A stretch of 64,000 nt of DNA from an uncultured Oscillospiraceae bacterium (GTDB lineage Bacteria > Bacillota > Clostridia > Oscillospirales > Oscillospiraceae). Below, piece by piece: positions 15,688-23,399 of the stretch. The stretch is from NCBI GenBank assembly GCA_934597345.1, contig CAKTRJ010000003.1, positions 28,641 through 92,640 of the forward strand. Reading direction: 5' to 3'. Position numbers and translations under genes: made by a program. The notes under the pieces were generated by a model. It saw only the letters and a program-made list of their open reading frames with translations, was not told the origin of the DNA and did no database searches. The number at the start of each line of letters is the position of its first letter. Position 1 is the first letter of the stretch.

Positions 15688-17139
15688 ATGAATACTGCTG
15701 AAAAGCTGAACATGACCATGCTGTGCGACTTTTATGAGCTGACCATGGGCAACGGATACTTCCGCAACGGTTATAAGGATCGCATCACCTACTTCGATGT
15801 GTTCTTCCGCAAGGTACCCGATCAGGGCGGCTTCGCCATCGCCGCGGGTCTGGAGCAGCTGATCGACTACATTGAAAACCTGCACTTCAGCGAGGAGGAC
15901 ATCGCCTACCTCCGCGGCCGGAACCTGTTCTGCGAGGAGTTTCTGGACTATCTGAAGGACTTCCGCTTTACCGGCGATATCTACGCCATCCCTGAGGGAA
16001 CCCCCGTGTTCCCCCGCGAGCCGCTGGTGGTGGTGCGCGCCCCGTCCATCGAGGCCCAGCTGATCGAGACCTTCACGCTGCTGACTATCAACCACCAGAG
16101 CCTGATCGCCACCAAGGCCAACCGCATCTGCCACGCCGCCAACGGCCGCACGGTGCTGGAGTTCGGCTCCCGCCGCGCCCAGGGCGCGGATGCGGCCATC
16201 ATCGGTGCGCGGGCTGCGTACATCGGCGGCTGCGCCGGTACGGCCTGCACCATCTCTGACCAGCTGTACGGTGTGCCTGCCGGCGGCACCATGGCCCATG
16301 CCTGGGTGCAGATGTTTGACACCGAGTATGAGGCTTTCAAGACCTATTGCGAGACGTATCCCACCAACGCCACGCTGCTGGTGGATACCTACAACACTCT
16401 GAAATCCGGCGTGCCCAACGCCATCCGCGCCTTTAATGAGGTGCTGCGGCCCATGGGTATCAGCAAGTGCGGCATCCGCCTGGACAGCGGTGACATGGCC
16501 TATCTCAGCCAGAAGGCCCGCAAGATGCTGGACGAGGCCGGCTGGCCGGAGTGCCAGATCAGCGTGTCCAACTCCCTGGACGAGCGGCTGATCCAGAACC
16601 TGTTTTTGCAGGGCGCCCAGATCGACATGTTCGGCGTGGGCGAGCGGATGATCACCGCCAAGAGCGAGCCGGTGTTCGGCGGCGTGTATAAGCTGACCGC
16701 CGTGGAGAACGAAAAGGGCGAGATCATCCCCAAGATCAAGTGCAGCGAGAATGTGGAGAAGATCACCATCCCCCACTTCAAGAAGGTGTACCGCCTGTAC
16801 AACAAGGACAACGGCAAGGCCATCGCCGATTACATGACCGTTCATGACGAGGTGGTGGACGAGAACGAACCGCTGATGCTGTTCGACCCCTACGCCACCT
16901 GGAAAACCAAGAACGTCTGCAATTTCCAGGCCCGCGAGCTGCTGGTGCCGGTGTTCCTGAACGGCAAGAAGGTGTATGAATCCCCGGCCCTGAAGGACAT
17001 CCAGACCTACTGTAAGCAGCAGGTGAATACCCTGTGGGACGAGATCAAGCGCTTTGATAACCCCCAGACCTACTATGTGGACCTGAGCCAGAAGCTGTGG
17101 GACATCCAGCAGGAACTGCTGCGGAAGAACCGGAACTGA
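15688..17139 (+). CDS. pncB: Nicotinate phosphoribosyltransferase
   Basis: Preiss-Handler enzyme making nicotinate mononucleotide from nicotinate, PRPP and ATP for NAD synthesis. The 483-residue protein shows LCDFYELTMGNGYF at the N-terminus, the EFGSRRAQGADAA active-site region near 155-168 and the barrel segments GIRLDSGDMAYLS and ISVSNSLDE. Length and motifs fit the longer Firmicutes class. Weak ribosome binding site (AACAGGAAATG). A REP pair and another dispersed repeat lie downstream. Confidence 0.95.
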   Translation: MNTAEKLNMTMLCDFYELTMGNGYFRNGYKDRITYFDVFFRKVPDQGGFAIAAGLEQLIDYIENLHFSEEDIAYLRGRNLFCEEFLDYLKDFRFTGDIYAIPEGTPVFPREPLVVVRAPSIEAQLIETFTLLTINHQSLIATKANRICHAANGRTVLEFGSRRAQGADAAIIGARAAYIGGCAGTACTISDQLYGVPAGGTMAHAWVQMFDTEYEAFKTYCETYPTNATLLVDTYNTLKSGVPNAIRAFNEVLRPMGISKCGIRLDSGDMAYLSQKARKMLDEAGWPECQISVSNSLDERLIQNLFLQGAQIDMFGVGERMITAKSEPVFGGVYKLTAVENEKGEIIPKIKCSENVEKITIPHFKKVYRLYNKDNGKAIADYMTVHDEVVDENEPLMLFDPYATWKTKNVCNFQARELLVPVFLNGKKVYESPALKDIQTYCKQQVNTLWDEIKRFDNPQTYYVDLSQKLWDIQQELLRKNRN

Positions 17140-17176
17140 GCGGAGTGCATAAACCACTGTACCATCGTTGTTTCTC

Positions 17177-17260
17177 CGTAGGGGCGGACGACTCTGTCAG
17201 CCCGCACACAATAAACACAAGCGCCGTCGACAGGGCCGATGTAGGCATTGGCCCCTTACG
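17177..17260. repeat. REP-like palindrome pair
   Basis: GTAGGGGCGGACGACTCTGTC (17178 on) faces an inverted partner ending CCCCTTACG at about 17260; same GTAG-footed design as at 6119 and 51946 but more diverged. Confidence 0.6.
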
Positions 17261-17297
17261 CAATCCCCTCGTCAACCGGTCCGTAAGCTGCCTGGCC

Positions 17298-17407
17298 CTG
17301 TTGTGGTACCCAAAATTTCGCTGCGGCATGTAAGCCGCCGAAATTTTGACCACGGCCACTCGCTCACCTCGCTTTATCTGCCACAGGCAGCGCTCGGATT
17401 GCTCCCC
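17298..17407 (+). repeat. Dispersed repeat B, forward copy
   Basis: About 110 bp that recur in reverse orientation at 44470-44580 with only scattered differences. It contains paired CAAAATTT(T)G palindromes, then a CACTCGCTCACCTCGCTTT block. It ends just before the cardiolipin synthase ribosome binding site, so it forms most of that gene's upstream region. Confidence 0.75.
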
Positions 17408-17420
17408 CGAAAGGAGACCT

Positions 17421-18974
17421 ATGAAGAAGTACCGGATACAACAGAAAACGGAACGCCGGATCGGCGCGGGATTGCGTCTTGTGCTGGTGGCGGTGCTGCT
17501 GCTGGCCCAGATCGCGCTGGTGATCGGCCTGTCAAAGCTTTTGCAGCAGCGGATGGCCGTGGCCTATACGCTGCTGGAGGTCGTGGCACTGTTCAATGCC
17601 GTGCGGGTTTATACCCGTCCGGGAAGCAGCAGCTATAAGATCGGCTGGATCCTGCTGATTTTGGCGGTGCCTGTGGCGGGACTGATCCTCTATTGGCTGT
17701 GGAACGGCGAGAGCAACGCCAAGCGCCTGTCGCTGAAAAAAGCCGCAGTCCCGGCGGAGAGTGCCGCCCAGACGGAGCAGTGCGCCGCCGCCATGGCGGC
17801 GCTGCGGCAGGATTTGCCGGAGTGGAGCCGTCTGGCGGAGTATATGGCCCGGCAGAGCTTTCCGGTGTATCGCGGTACCGAGACGGTGTATCTGGAGACC
17901 GGTGAGGTATATCTCAACGACCTGCTGGACCATATGGAGCAGGCGGAACGGTTCATCTTTCTGGAGTATTATATCGTGGCCCGGGGCGATATCTTTGACC
18001 GGATGCTGGCCATCTTCCGCCGCAAGCGGGCGGAAGGTGTGGAGATCCACTTCCTCTTTGATGATTTCGGCAGCATGATGCGTCTGGGCAATGAGGAACT
18101 GGCCGCATTGCAGGAGATCGGCGTGGAGATCATGATCTTCAATCCGGTACACCAGTATGTGAACCGGCTGTACTTCAACTACCGCGACCACCGGAAAATC
18201 GCCTGCATCGACGGCGAGGTGGCCTATACCGGCGGCGCCAATCTGGCGGACGAGTACGCCAATCTCATGGAGCGCTTCGGCTACTGGAAGGACTGCGGTG
18301 TGCGCCTGACAGGAGAGGGTGCGTGGACACTGACCCGGGAGTTTATCTATCTGTGGGAGCGCATGGGCGGCGAGTTGGATTATGACTATGATTTTTACCG
18401 GCCCCGTTTTGCCGCAAAGGATGCGGGCTTTGTTCAGCCCTTTGTGGACGGGCCGGACAACAATCCCGTCAATACCGCCGAGGATGCCTTTTTGCAGCTG
18501 ATCTCCGGTGCGCGGGAGACGCTGACCATCACCACGCCGTATCTGGCCATCGACGAGCCCATGATGCGCGCACTGTGTCTGGCAGCGGACTGCGGCGTAA
18601 GAACGCAGCTGCTGATGCCCGGCATCCCCGACCACAAGTTTGCCTATCTGGTGGCCCAGAGCTACTGGGGTGAACTGATGCGTCACGGCGTGGAGATCTA
18701 CACCTTTACGCCGGGACTGCTGCACGGCAAGACGGTGCTGGCGGACGGTAAAGTGGCTTTCGTCGGCTCGGTGAATATGGATTACCGCAGCTTCCAGCTG
18801 CATTTCGAGTGCGGCACGCTGCTGTACGGCACGGCGGTGTCCCGGCCATTGGCGGAGGATATGGCACGGATCATGGCCACCGGCCAGCGGGTGACCATGG
18901 CCCGGTGGAAGAGCCGCCCCTGGTATCAAAAGGCGCTGGGTACGCTGCTGCGGCTGTTTGCCATGTGGATGTGA
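17421..18974 (+). CDS. cls: Cardiolipin synthase (phospholipase D family)
   Basis: Condenses two phosphatidylglycerols into cardiolipin at the membrane. Two N-terminal membrane spans (about 15-40 and 50-75) precede two HKD catalytic motifs: HRKIACIDGEVAYTGGAN and HGKTVLADGKVAFVGSVN. 517 residues is typical. Start at 17421 (MKKYRIQ) is set by AAAGGAG; the longer frame to 17346 lies in a dispersed repeat. The next gene follows 24 bp later, probably in the same operon. Confidence 0.93.
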   Translation: MKKYRIQQKTERRIGAGLRLVLVAVLLLAQIALVIGLSKLLQQRMAVAYTLLEVVALFNAVRVYTRPGSSSYKIGWILLILAVPVAGLILYWLWNGESNAKRLSLKKAAVPAESAAQTEQCAAAMAALRQDLPEWSRLAEYMARQSFPVYRGTETVYLETGEVYLNDLLDHMEQAERFIFLEYYIVARGDIFDRMLAIFRRKRAEGVEIHFLFDDFGSMMRLGNEELAALQEIGVEIMIFNPVHQYVNRLYFNYRDHRKIACIDGEVAYTGGANLADEYANLMERFGYWKDCGVRLTGEGAWTLTREFIYLWERMGGELDYDYDFYRPRFAAKDAGFVQPFVDGPDNNPVNTAEDAFLQLISGARETLTITTPYLAIDEPMMRALCLAADCGVRTQLLMPGIPDHKFAYLVAQSYWGELMRHGVEIYTFTPGLLHGKTVLADGKVAFVGSVNMDYRSFQLHFECGTLLYGTAVSRPLAEDMARIMATGQRVTMARWKSRPWYQKALGTLLRLFAMWM

Positions 18975-18998
18975 GCTTTTCTGATATGAGGTAGCGCT

Positions 18999-19595
18999 AT
19001 GAAACTGTTGGAACCGAAATACCGTAAGCTGATGCGTATGCTGGCCATCCCGGCGGCGCTGATCTTTGTGCTGGCCATTGTGGCCATGGCCACAGGCGCC
19101 ATGGCCCTGTCTTACGGCGGCGTGGCCGTGGATGACGCCGGGCGGCTGTATCTGGGCCGGGGCGGAAAGATCGAGGTATACGAGGACGGCCAAAAGGTGA
19201 ATGTCATCGCGCCCGAAGTGGACAAGAGCTTTGTGTTCACCATCCGGGAGGGGCAGCTGGTGCTGTCCACCGGTAAGGTGGTGACCACACTTGACCTTCA
19301 GGGAAACGCCGTTGGCAGCAAGACCGACGAGGGCGGCGCGGTGTACAAGGAGCTGAAGCCCCTGCGCCGCAGCTTTACCGCCGCCGACGGCACGACATAC
19401 ACCCTGCGCCATGAGATGCTGGCGGCACAGGTGACGGCGGAGGACGGCACGGTGCTGTACAGCGAGCCGGGCTGGGCCAATGCCCTCAAGCCGCTGCTGG
19501 CGCTGGCGGGCCTGTATGTGATCTTCGCCGCCGGATATATCGCCCTGGACCGCTTTGCCACGCTGGAGGCCACCGGCCATCTGGATCAGGTGTAA
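18999..19595 (+). CDS. Two-span membrane protein of unknown function
   Basis: 198 residues: membrane span at about 14-38, an outside domain of about 110 residues rich in short beta strands (repeated GK..VY.DG type turns, resembling single repeats of a beta-propeller), then a second span at about 165-185. GAGGT precedes the ATG. It follows cls closely, so may be co-expressed. I do not recognise the family. Confidence 0.65.
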   Translation: MKLLEPKYRKLMRMLAIPAALIFVLAIVAMATGAMALSYGGVAVDDAGRLYLGRGGKIEVYEDGQKVNVIAPEVDKSFVFTIREGQLVLSTGKVVTTLDLQGNAVGSKTDEGGAVYKELKPLRRSFTAADGTTYTLRHEMLAAQVTAEDGTVLYSEPGWANALKPLLALAGLYVIFAAGYIALDRFATLEATGHLDQV

Positions 19596-19625
19596 AAAAG
19601 TGGCAAATTTTCCTGCTGACGCATA

Positions 19626-19654
19626 TTGACAAAATCCGACCGATATGCTATGAT
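19626..19654 (+). promoter_or_regulatory. Promoter of thiT
   Basis: Consensus TTGACA (19626-19631), 17-bp spacer, TATGAT (19649-19654), directly upstream of the TPP aptamer. Confidence 0.8.
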
Positions 19655-19664
19655 TGCCCTACAA

Positions 19665-19757
19665 TACAAGGGGTGCTGGTGCAAGCCGGCTGAGATACAG
19701 CGTATCGCCGCTGTGATCCCTCGAACCTGATCCGGATAATGCCGGCGTAGGAATGTG
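19665..19757 (+). promoter_or_regulatory. TPP riboswitch (THI element)
   Basis: Shows the conserved blocks GGGGTGCT, GCTGAGATACAG, CCCTCGAACCTGATCCGG and ATGCCGGCGTAGGAA in the right order. With the terminator at 19779-19811 it forms a transcriptional off-switch for thiT when thiamine pyrophosphate is plentiful. Confidence 0.97.
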
Positions 19758-19778
19758 GTCATAGTGAATGGTTTCTTT

Positions 19779-19811
19779 CACCGCATTGCATCGCCGCAAT
19801 GCGGTGTTTTT
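19779..19811 (+). terminator. Riboswitch-controlled terminator before thiT
   Basis: CACCGCATTG stem with its complement and TTTTT tail, placed about 20 nt after the TPP aptamer. Confidence 0.85.
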
Positions 19812-19856
19812 GAAAGCCGCCTCCGGACAGAATGTTTTCTTAGGAGGTAACAACAA

Positions 19857-20420
19857 ATGAACAATCACATGAAGCTTCGTGCCCTGTGCGAGGGCGCTAT
19901 CATGGTGGCGGCCGGTACGGCTCTCGGCTTTATCAAGCTGTTTGAGCTGCCTCAGGGCGGCAGCATCGGCATCGGCATGCTGCCCCTATTGTTCTACTGT
20001 GTGCGCTGGGGCTGGAAGGAAGGCCTGCTGGCGTCCTTTGCCTACGGCCTTTTGCAGCTGATCTTTGACGGCGCCTATGCGTGGGGCTGGACCAGCATGC
20101 TGCTGGACTACATTCTGGCCTATGGCGTACTGGGCTTTGCGGGCCTCTTTGCCCACAAGAAGAGCGGCATCTTCACCGGTACGGTGGTGGGCTGTGTACT
20201 GCGTTTCATCGTCCACTTCATCAGCGGTATCACCATTTACCGCATCTATGAGCCGACCGTGCTCTTCAACACCACTTGGCTGAACCCCTATCTGTACTCC
20301 GCCGCCTACAACGGCAGCTATATGGGTATCGACATGGCCATCTGCCTGGTGATCTTTGCGGTGCTGTATAAGCCTTTGAAGAAGTACTTCATGGGCGAGG
20401 ATCTGCTGGCCGCAAAATAA
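19857..20420 (+). CDS. thiT: Thiamine ECF transporter S-component ThiT
   Basis: Integral membrane thiamine-binding subunit of an ECF importer. 187 residues with six hydrophobic segments. The thiamine-site features WGWKEGLLASFAYGLLQ and the aromatic GAYAWGWTSMLLDY stretch match ThiT. TAGGAGG precedes the start. Regulation by the TPP riboswitch just upstream makes the substrate firm. Like ribU it must use a shared energising module coded elsewhere. Confidence 0.96.
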   Translation: MNNHMKLRALCEGAIMVAAGTALGFIKLFELPQGGSIGIGMLPLLFYCVRWGWKEGLLASFAYGLLQLIFDGAYAWGWTSMLLDYILAYGVLGFAGLFAHKKSGIFTGTVVGCVLRFIVHFISGITIYRIYEPTVLFNTTWLNPYLYSAAYNGSYMGIDMAICLVIFAVLYKPLKKYFMGEDLLAAK

Positions 20421-20480
20421 AAAGCTTTCTTCTGCTCTCTGCTTTGCGTTATTTGACGGTGTGTAACAAACATGTTGTCA

Positions 20481-20516
20481 ACCGAAAAGCCCCGCCGTAA
20501 GGCGGGGCTTTTCGGT
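20481..20516. terminator. Bidirectional terminator between thiT and the SGNH gene
   Basis: ACCGAAAAGCCCCGCC stem, GTAA loop and perfect complement. Confidence 0.85.
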
Positions 20517-20535
20517 TATGTGGATAGGCGGCGGG

Positions 20536-21216
20536 TCAGTCCAGCTTGGGCCGCAGCCAGTCGGCCAGCGTGTCGAACAGCTTGCCGTAGCCGTCCATGG
20601 TGAGATGGATGCCGTCGGCGGACAGCAGGTCGTTCATGTGGTGATCTGCCAGAAACGCCTGCCGCACATGGATCAGGGGTACATTGTTGGCGTAGGCCAG
20701 CTCCGTCACCGTGTCGCTGTACAGCTCCTGATGGCGGTAGATCATATCCTCGTCCCCCAGCCAGTGCATGATGGCGTTCCTGTCCAGTCCGTTGCGGCAG
20801 ATAAAGCGCAGATACCGCCGGGGGTCGATGGGCGGCAGGCTCATCAGCACCGGCTGCACGCCCTGCTGATACAGCACCTTCAGCATATCGCCCAGCGTCT
20901 GGCGGAAGGTCTCCTGCTTGGTGTGGGGCTGATGGTCGCCCTCGGGATCGGCGGCGATGGCGGCCCAGTCATAGTCGCTGTCGTTGCCGCCGTAGCAGAT
21001 CAGGGCGTAGTCGGCATCCAGGCCCCGCTGGGCGTCATGCTCCACCAGCGACAGACCCTTGGACACCGTGGCCCCCATCTTAGCCCGATTGGTCACCCGC
21101 ACCCGGTCGGAGGGGTAGCGGGCCATGATCTCCGGCAGGTGAAAATGGTATTTCAGCTCCTCGTCCGGCACGGTGGCCTTCAGCAGCGAATCCCCGTAAA
21201 TATACACATTGCGCAT
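20536..21216 (-). CDS. SGNH/GDSL-family hydrolase
   Basis: Esterase-like hydrolase, cytoplasmic as no signal peptide is seen. Block I GDS (YIYGDSLLKAT), the block III Asn in CYGGNDSDYDW and the block V DGIHLT Asp-His pair are all present. About 226 residues, usual for the family. Start taken at ATG 21216 after GGGAGGTG (a GTG one codon earlier is possible). It is divergent from ssnA with its own promoter at 21246-21274. Substrate unknown; carbohydrate or lipid esters are common in the family. Confidence 0.85.
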   Translation of the reverse strand: MRNVYIYGDSLLKATVPDEELKYHFHLPEIMARYPSDRVRVTNRAKMGATVSKGLSLVEHDAQRGLDADYALICYGGNDSDYDWAAIAADPEGDHQPHTKQETFRQTLGDMLKVLYQQGVQPVLMSLPPIDPRRYLRFICRNGLDRNAIMHWLGDEDMIYRHQELYSDTVTELAYANNVPLIHVRQAFLADHHMNDLLSADGIHLTMDGYGKLFDTLADWLRPKLD

Positions 21217-21245
21217 CACACGGCACCTCCCAAATCTTTGTATCT

Positions 21246-21274
21246 AATATAGCACACAAGATGATGTACGTCAA
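21246..21274 (-). promoter_or_regulatory. Promoter of the SGNH hydrolase gene
   Basis: TTGACG (21269-21274), 17-bp spacer with TGC extension, TATATT (21246-21251). Confidence 0.65.
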
Positions 21275-21339
21275 TATACAATTTGCAGCCTGCCCGTTGA
21301 AAATCGGAGATTTTTTCGTGAAAAGGGTACAATTAGGAC

Positions 21340-21368
21340 TTGCATCCGGCGGCTGTTTCGGGTAAAAT
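21340..21368 (+). promoter_or_regulatory. ssnA: Promoter of ssnA
   Basis: TTGCAT (21340-21345), 17-bp spacer, TAAAAT (21363-21368). Predicted RNA start near 21375 gives a leader of about 164 nt to the ssnA ATG, long enough for the structured attenuator described next. Confidence 0.65.
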
Positions 21369-21375
21369 AGAAGTA

Positions 21376-21492
21376 ACAATCCAAGATTGGTAGCTGTAAG
21401 GAAGTGCTTCGCGCACGGGCTGCAACTATCACTCGGCGCAGCGGCTTGAGTGTTTCGGACTTCTTTGAGGTCTGGAACATTTTTTGCTTTTT
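21376..21492 (+). promoter_or_regulatory. Candidate riboswitch/attenuator upstream of ssnA (no known family)
   Basis: Three short stems can be drawn: GTAGC 21390-21394 with GCTGC 21419-21423; GTGC 21404-21407 with GCAC 21413-21416; CACTC 21430-21434 with GAGTG 21448-21452. They are followed by a terminator: arm 21454-21463, TTT loop, arm 21467-21477, then T6 at 21480-21485. An alternative helix pairs 21398-21405 (AAGGAAGT) with 21459-21466 (ACTTCTTT), which would break both the second stem and the terminator. This is the layout of a transcriptional switch. It does not match purine, THF, ZTP, Moco, preQ1 or T-box patterns that I know. Confidence 0.5.
21454..21486 (+). terminator. Leader terminator before ssnA
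   Basis: About ten base pairs with one bulge and a six-T tail, located between the ssnA promoter and its ATG, so it can only act as an attenuator. Confidence 0.6.
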
Positions 21493-21538
21493 ACGACGGC
21501 GGTAGTGTATTGGAACTTTTTTACAGGAGGATACGACC

Positions 21539-22882
21539 ATGACTTTAGTGACCAACGGCAGACTTATTACCCGCGACAGCGAGGGTAAGGGCTATTACGA
21601 GCACGGTGCGGTGGCCTACGAGGGCGCCAACATCGTGGAGGTAGGCGAGGAGGCCGCCCTGCGGGCCAAGTACCCTGCGGCGGAGATCATCGATGCCAAG
21701 GGCGGCGTGATCATGCCGGCCCTCATCAACGCCCATACCCATATCTATTCCGCGCTGGCCCGCGGCCTGAGCATCGTGGGCAACAACCCCACAAACTTCT
21801 ATGAGGTGCTGGACGGCACATGGTGGGCCATCGACCGCCACCTGATGATGGACGGCACCCGCGCATCCGCCACCGCGCTGTACATCGACTCCATCAAGCA
21901 GGGTGTCACCACCGTGTTCGACCATCACGCCAGCTATGGCGAGATCCCCGGCACACTGCACACCATCGCTGAGGAGAGCAAGCGCCTGGGCCTGCGCTCC
22001 TGCCTGTGCTATGAGGTGTCCGACCGCGACGGCGAGGAGAAGTGCCTGCAGGCCATCAAGGAGAACGCCGACTTCATTACCGAGTGTGAGCAGCGCAAGG
22101 ATCCCATGCTGGCGGCCATGTTCGGCGGCCACGCCCTGTTCACCATCTCCGACAAGACCTTTGACCGGATGGTGGAGGCCAACAACGGCCGCACCGGCTA
22201 TCACATCCATGTGTCCGAGGGCATGAACGATGTGTACGATTCCCTCCAGAATTACGGCCGCCGTCCCGTGCAGCGCCTGCAGGATCACGGCATCCTGGGC
22301 GAAAAGACCATTCTGGGCCACTGCATCCATGTGAACACCGCCGAGATGGAGATCATCAAGGAGACCGGCACCATGGTGGTCAATAACCCCGAGTCCAACA
22401 TGGGCAACGCCATCGGCATCTGCCCGGTGATCCAGCTCTATAAGCGGGGCATCCTGCTGGGCATGGGCACCGACGCCTATACCAACGACATGCTGGAGTC
22501 CATCAAGGTGGCCCTGTGCTCCCAGCGCAGCCAGAACTGCCTGCCCAACGTGGGCTGGTGCGAGGTCACGGACATGCTGTTCAAGAACAACGCCAAGATC
22601 GGCGAGAAGTACTTCCCCCAGCAGCTGGGCGTGCTGAAGGCCGGCGCGGCGGCGGACATCATCGTCATGGACTACAAGCCCTTCACCCCCTTCTCCGACG
22701 AGAATATTGACGGCCACATGCTCTTCGGCATGACCGGCCGCCAGTGCCAGACCACCATCGCCGCCGGTAAGCTGCTGATGAAGGACCGCGTGCTGGTGGG
22801 CATCGACGAGGAGGCCGAGAACGCCCACATCCTCGAGGCCGCCAAGAAGCTCTGGGGCGATCTGAACCACCGCACCTATTGA
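21539..22882 (+). CDS. ssnA: SsnA-type amidohydrolase (purine degradation cluster)
   Basis: Metal-dependent aminohydrolase of the SsnA family, one of the genes linked to anaerobic urate/purine breakdown in gut bacteria. 447 residues. Metal ligands: HTH in NAHTHIYSALARGL (about 65-67), His in YHIHVSEG (about 221-223), His in LGHCIHV (about 260) and Asp in GMGTDAYTND (about 310). AGGAGG lies just before the ATG. In E. coli ssnA lies next to ygfK; here ygfK follows after an inserted transposase gene. Its exact substrate in the pathway is not established by sequence; deamination or ring hydrolysis of a purine-derived intermediate is expected. Control by the structured leader is likely. Confidence 0.9.
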   Translation: MTLVTNGRLITRDSEGKGYYEHGAVAYEGANIVEVGEEAALRAKYPAAEIIDAKGGVIMPALINAHTHIYSALARGLSIVGNNPTNFYEVLDGTWWAIDRHLMMDGTRASATALYIDSIKQGVTTVFDHHASYGEIPGTLHTIAEESKRLGLRSCLCYEVSDRDGEEKCLQAIKENADFITECEQRKDPMLAAMFGGHALFTISDKTFDRMVEANNGRTGYHIHVSEGMNDVYDSLQNYGRRPVQRLQDHGILGEKTILGHCIHVNTAEMEIIKETGTMVVNNPESNMGNAIGICPVIQLYKRGILLGMGTDAYTNDMLESIKVALCSQRSQNCLPNVGWCEVTDMLFKNNAKIGEKYFPQQLGVLKAGAAADIIVMDYKPFTPFSDENIDGHMLFGMTGRQCQTTIAAGKLLMKDRVLVGIDEEAENAHILEAAKKLWGDLNHRTY

Positions 22883-23002
22883 GAAAATGCCAGGATTGCC
22901 ACAGCGGAGACACCCGCGGTTAAAGGATTTTGATTACAGCCATGGTTGGTATTTTGTGACCATATGCACCGATAAACGCAAAAGGATATTGAGCCGCATT
23001 TC

Positions 23003-23030
23003 CGTAGGGCGGGGTGCCCTCACCCCGCCG
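23003..23030 (+). repeat. REP copy inside the RAYT gene (forward)
   Basis: 28 bp, identical to the intergenic unit 6177-6204; GTAG foot then a GC hairpin with CCCTCA loop region. Translated in frame as VGRGALTPP. Confidence 0.9.
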
Positions 23031-23173
23031 TGCGTGGAATTGTCCGATATCGGGCGCGTGGTTAAAAAGCACATTATTCGGACGAATGATGTATATCCAA
23101 ATGTTTCGATAAACACGCTTGTGATCATGCCCAACCATGTGCATCTGATCATCGCCATTGAGCCTGCCGCAGG

Positions 23174-23201
23174 CGGCGGGGTGAGGGCACCCCGCCCTAC
23201 G
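23174..23201 (-). repeat. REP copy inside the RAYT gene (reverse)
   Basis: Exact reverse complement of 23003-23030, so the two form a 28-bp perfect inverted repeat 143 bp apart within one coding region. Translated in frame as GGGVRAPRPT. Confidence 0.9.
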
Positions 23202-23399
23202 ACACTTTCGGATATCGTCCGATCCATCAAGGCAATGGTTACCCGCGAACTTGGATACTCCATATGGCAAACGTCCTTTTACGACCACGTCATCCGCACT
23301 GAGGCGGACTATCTTCGTATCTGGCAATATATTGACGAGAACCCCGCCTGTTGGGCGGAGGACGAATACTATTCCGAATAACGACAAGGAGGACATCCC

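Larger units (their letters stand above)
22887..23381 (+). mobile_element. REP-associated tyrosine transposase (RAYT, Y1/HUH family)
   Basis: 164-residue single-strand DNA transposase of the IS200-like Y1 class. It has the WYFVTICT strand, the HUH metal motif in MPNHVHLI (His 84 and 86) and the C-terminal helix with catalytic Tyr in DYLRIWQYIDENPACW. It sits between ssnA (5-bp gap) and ygfK, with only a weak ribosome site (GAGAAA), so it may be translated by read-through from ssnA. Two 28-bp copies of the genome's REP palindrome, in opposite orientation, are part of its own reading frame and encode residues 39-48 and 95-106. No terminal inverted repeats of an insertion sequence were seen, as is usual for domesticated RAYTs. 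Confidence 0.85.

Noticed and set aside
15616..17157. A 513-residue open frame antisense to pncB
   Set aside because: Same shadow effect; the plus-strand frame is a complete nicotinate phosphoribosyltransferase.
17346..17420. Longer N-terminus of cardiolipin synthase
   Set aside because: The extra codons fall inside a dispersed repeat and a good ribosome site precedes the ATG at 17421.
23003..23201. A CRISPR-like pair of repeats in the RAYT gene
   Set aside because: Only two copies, in opposite orientation, palindromic and inside a coding frame; these are REP elements.
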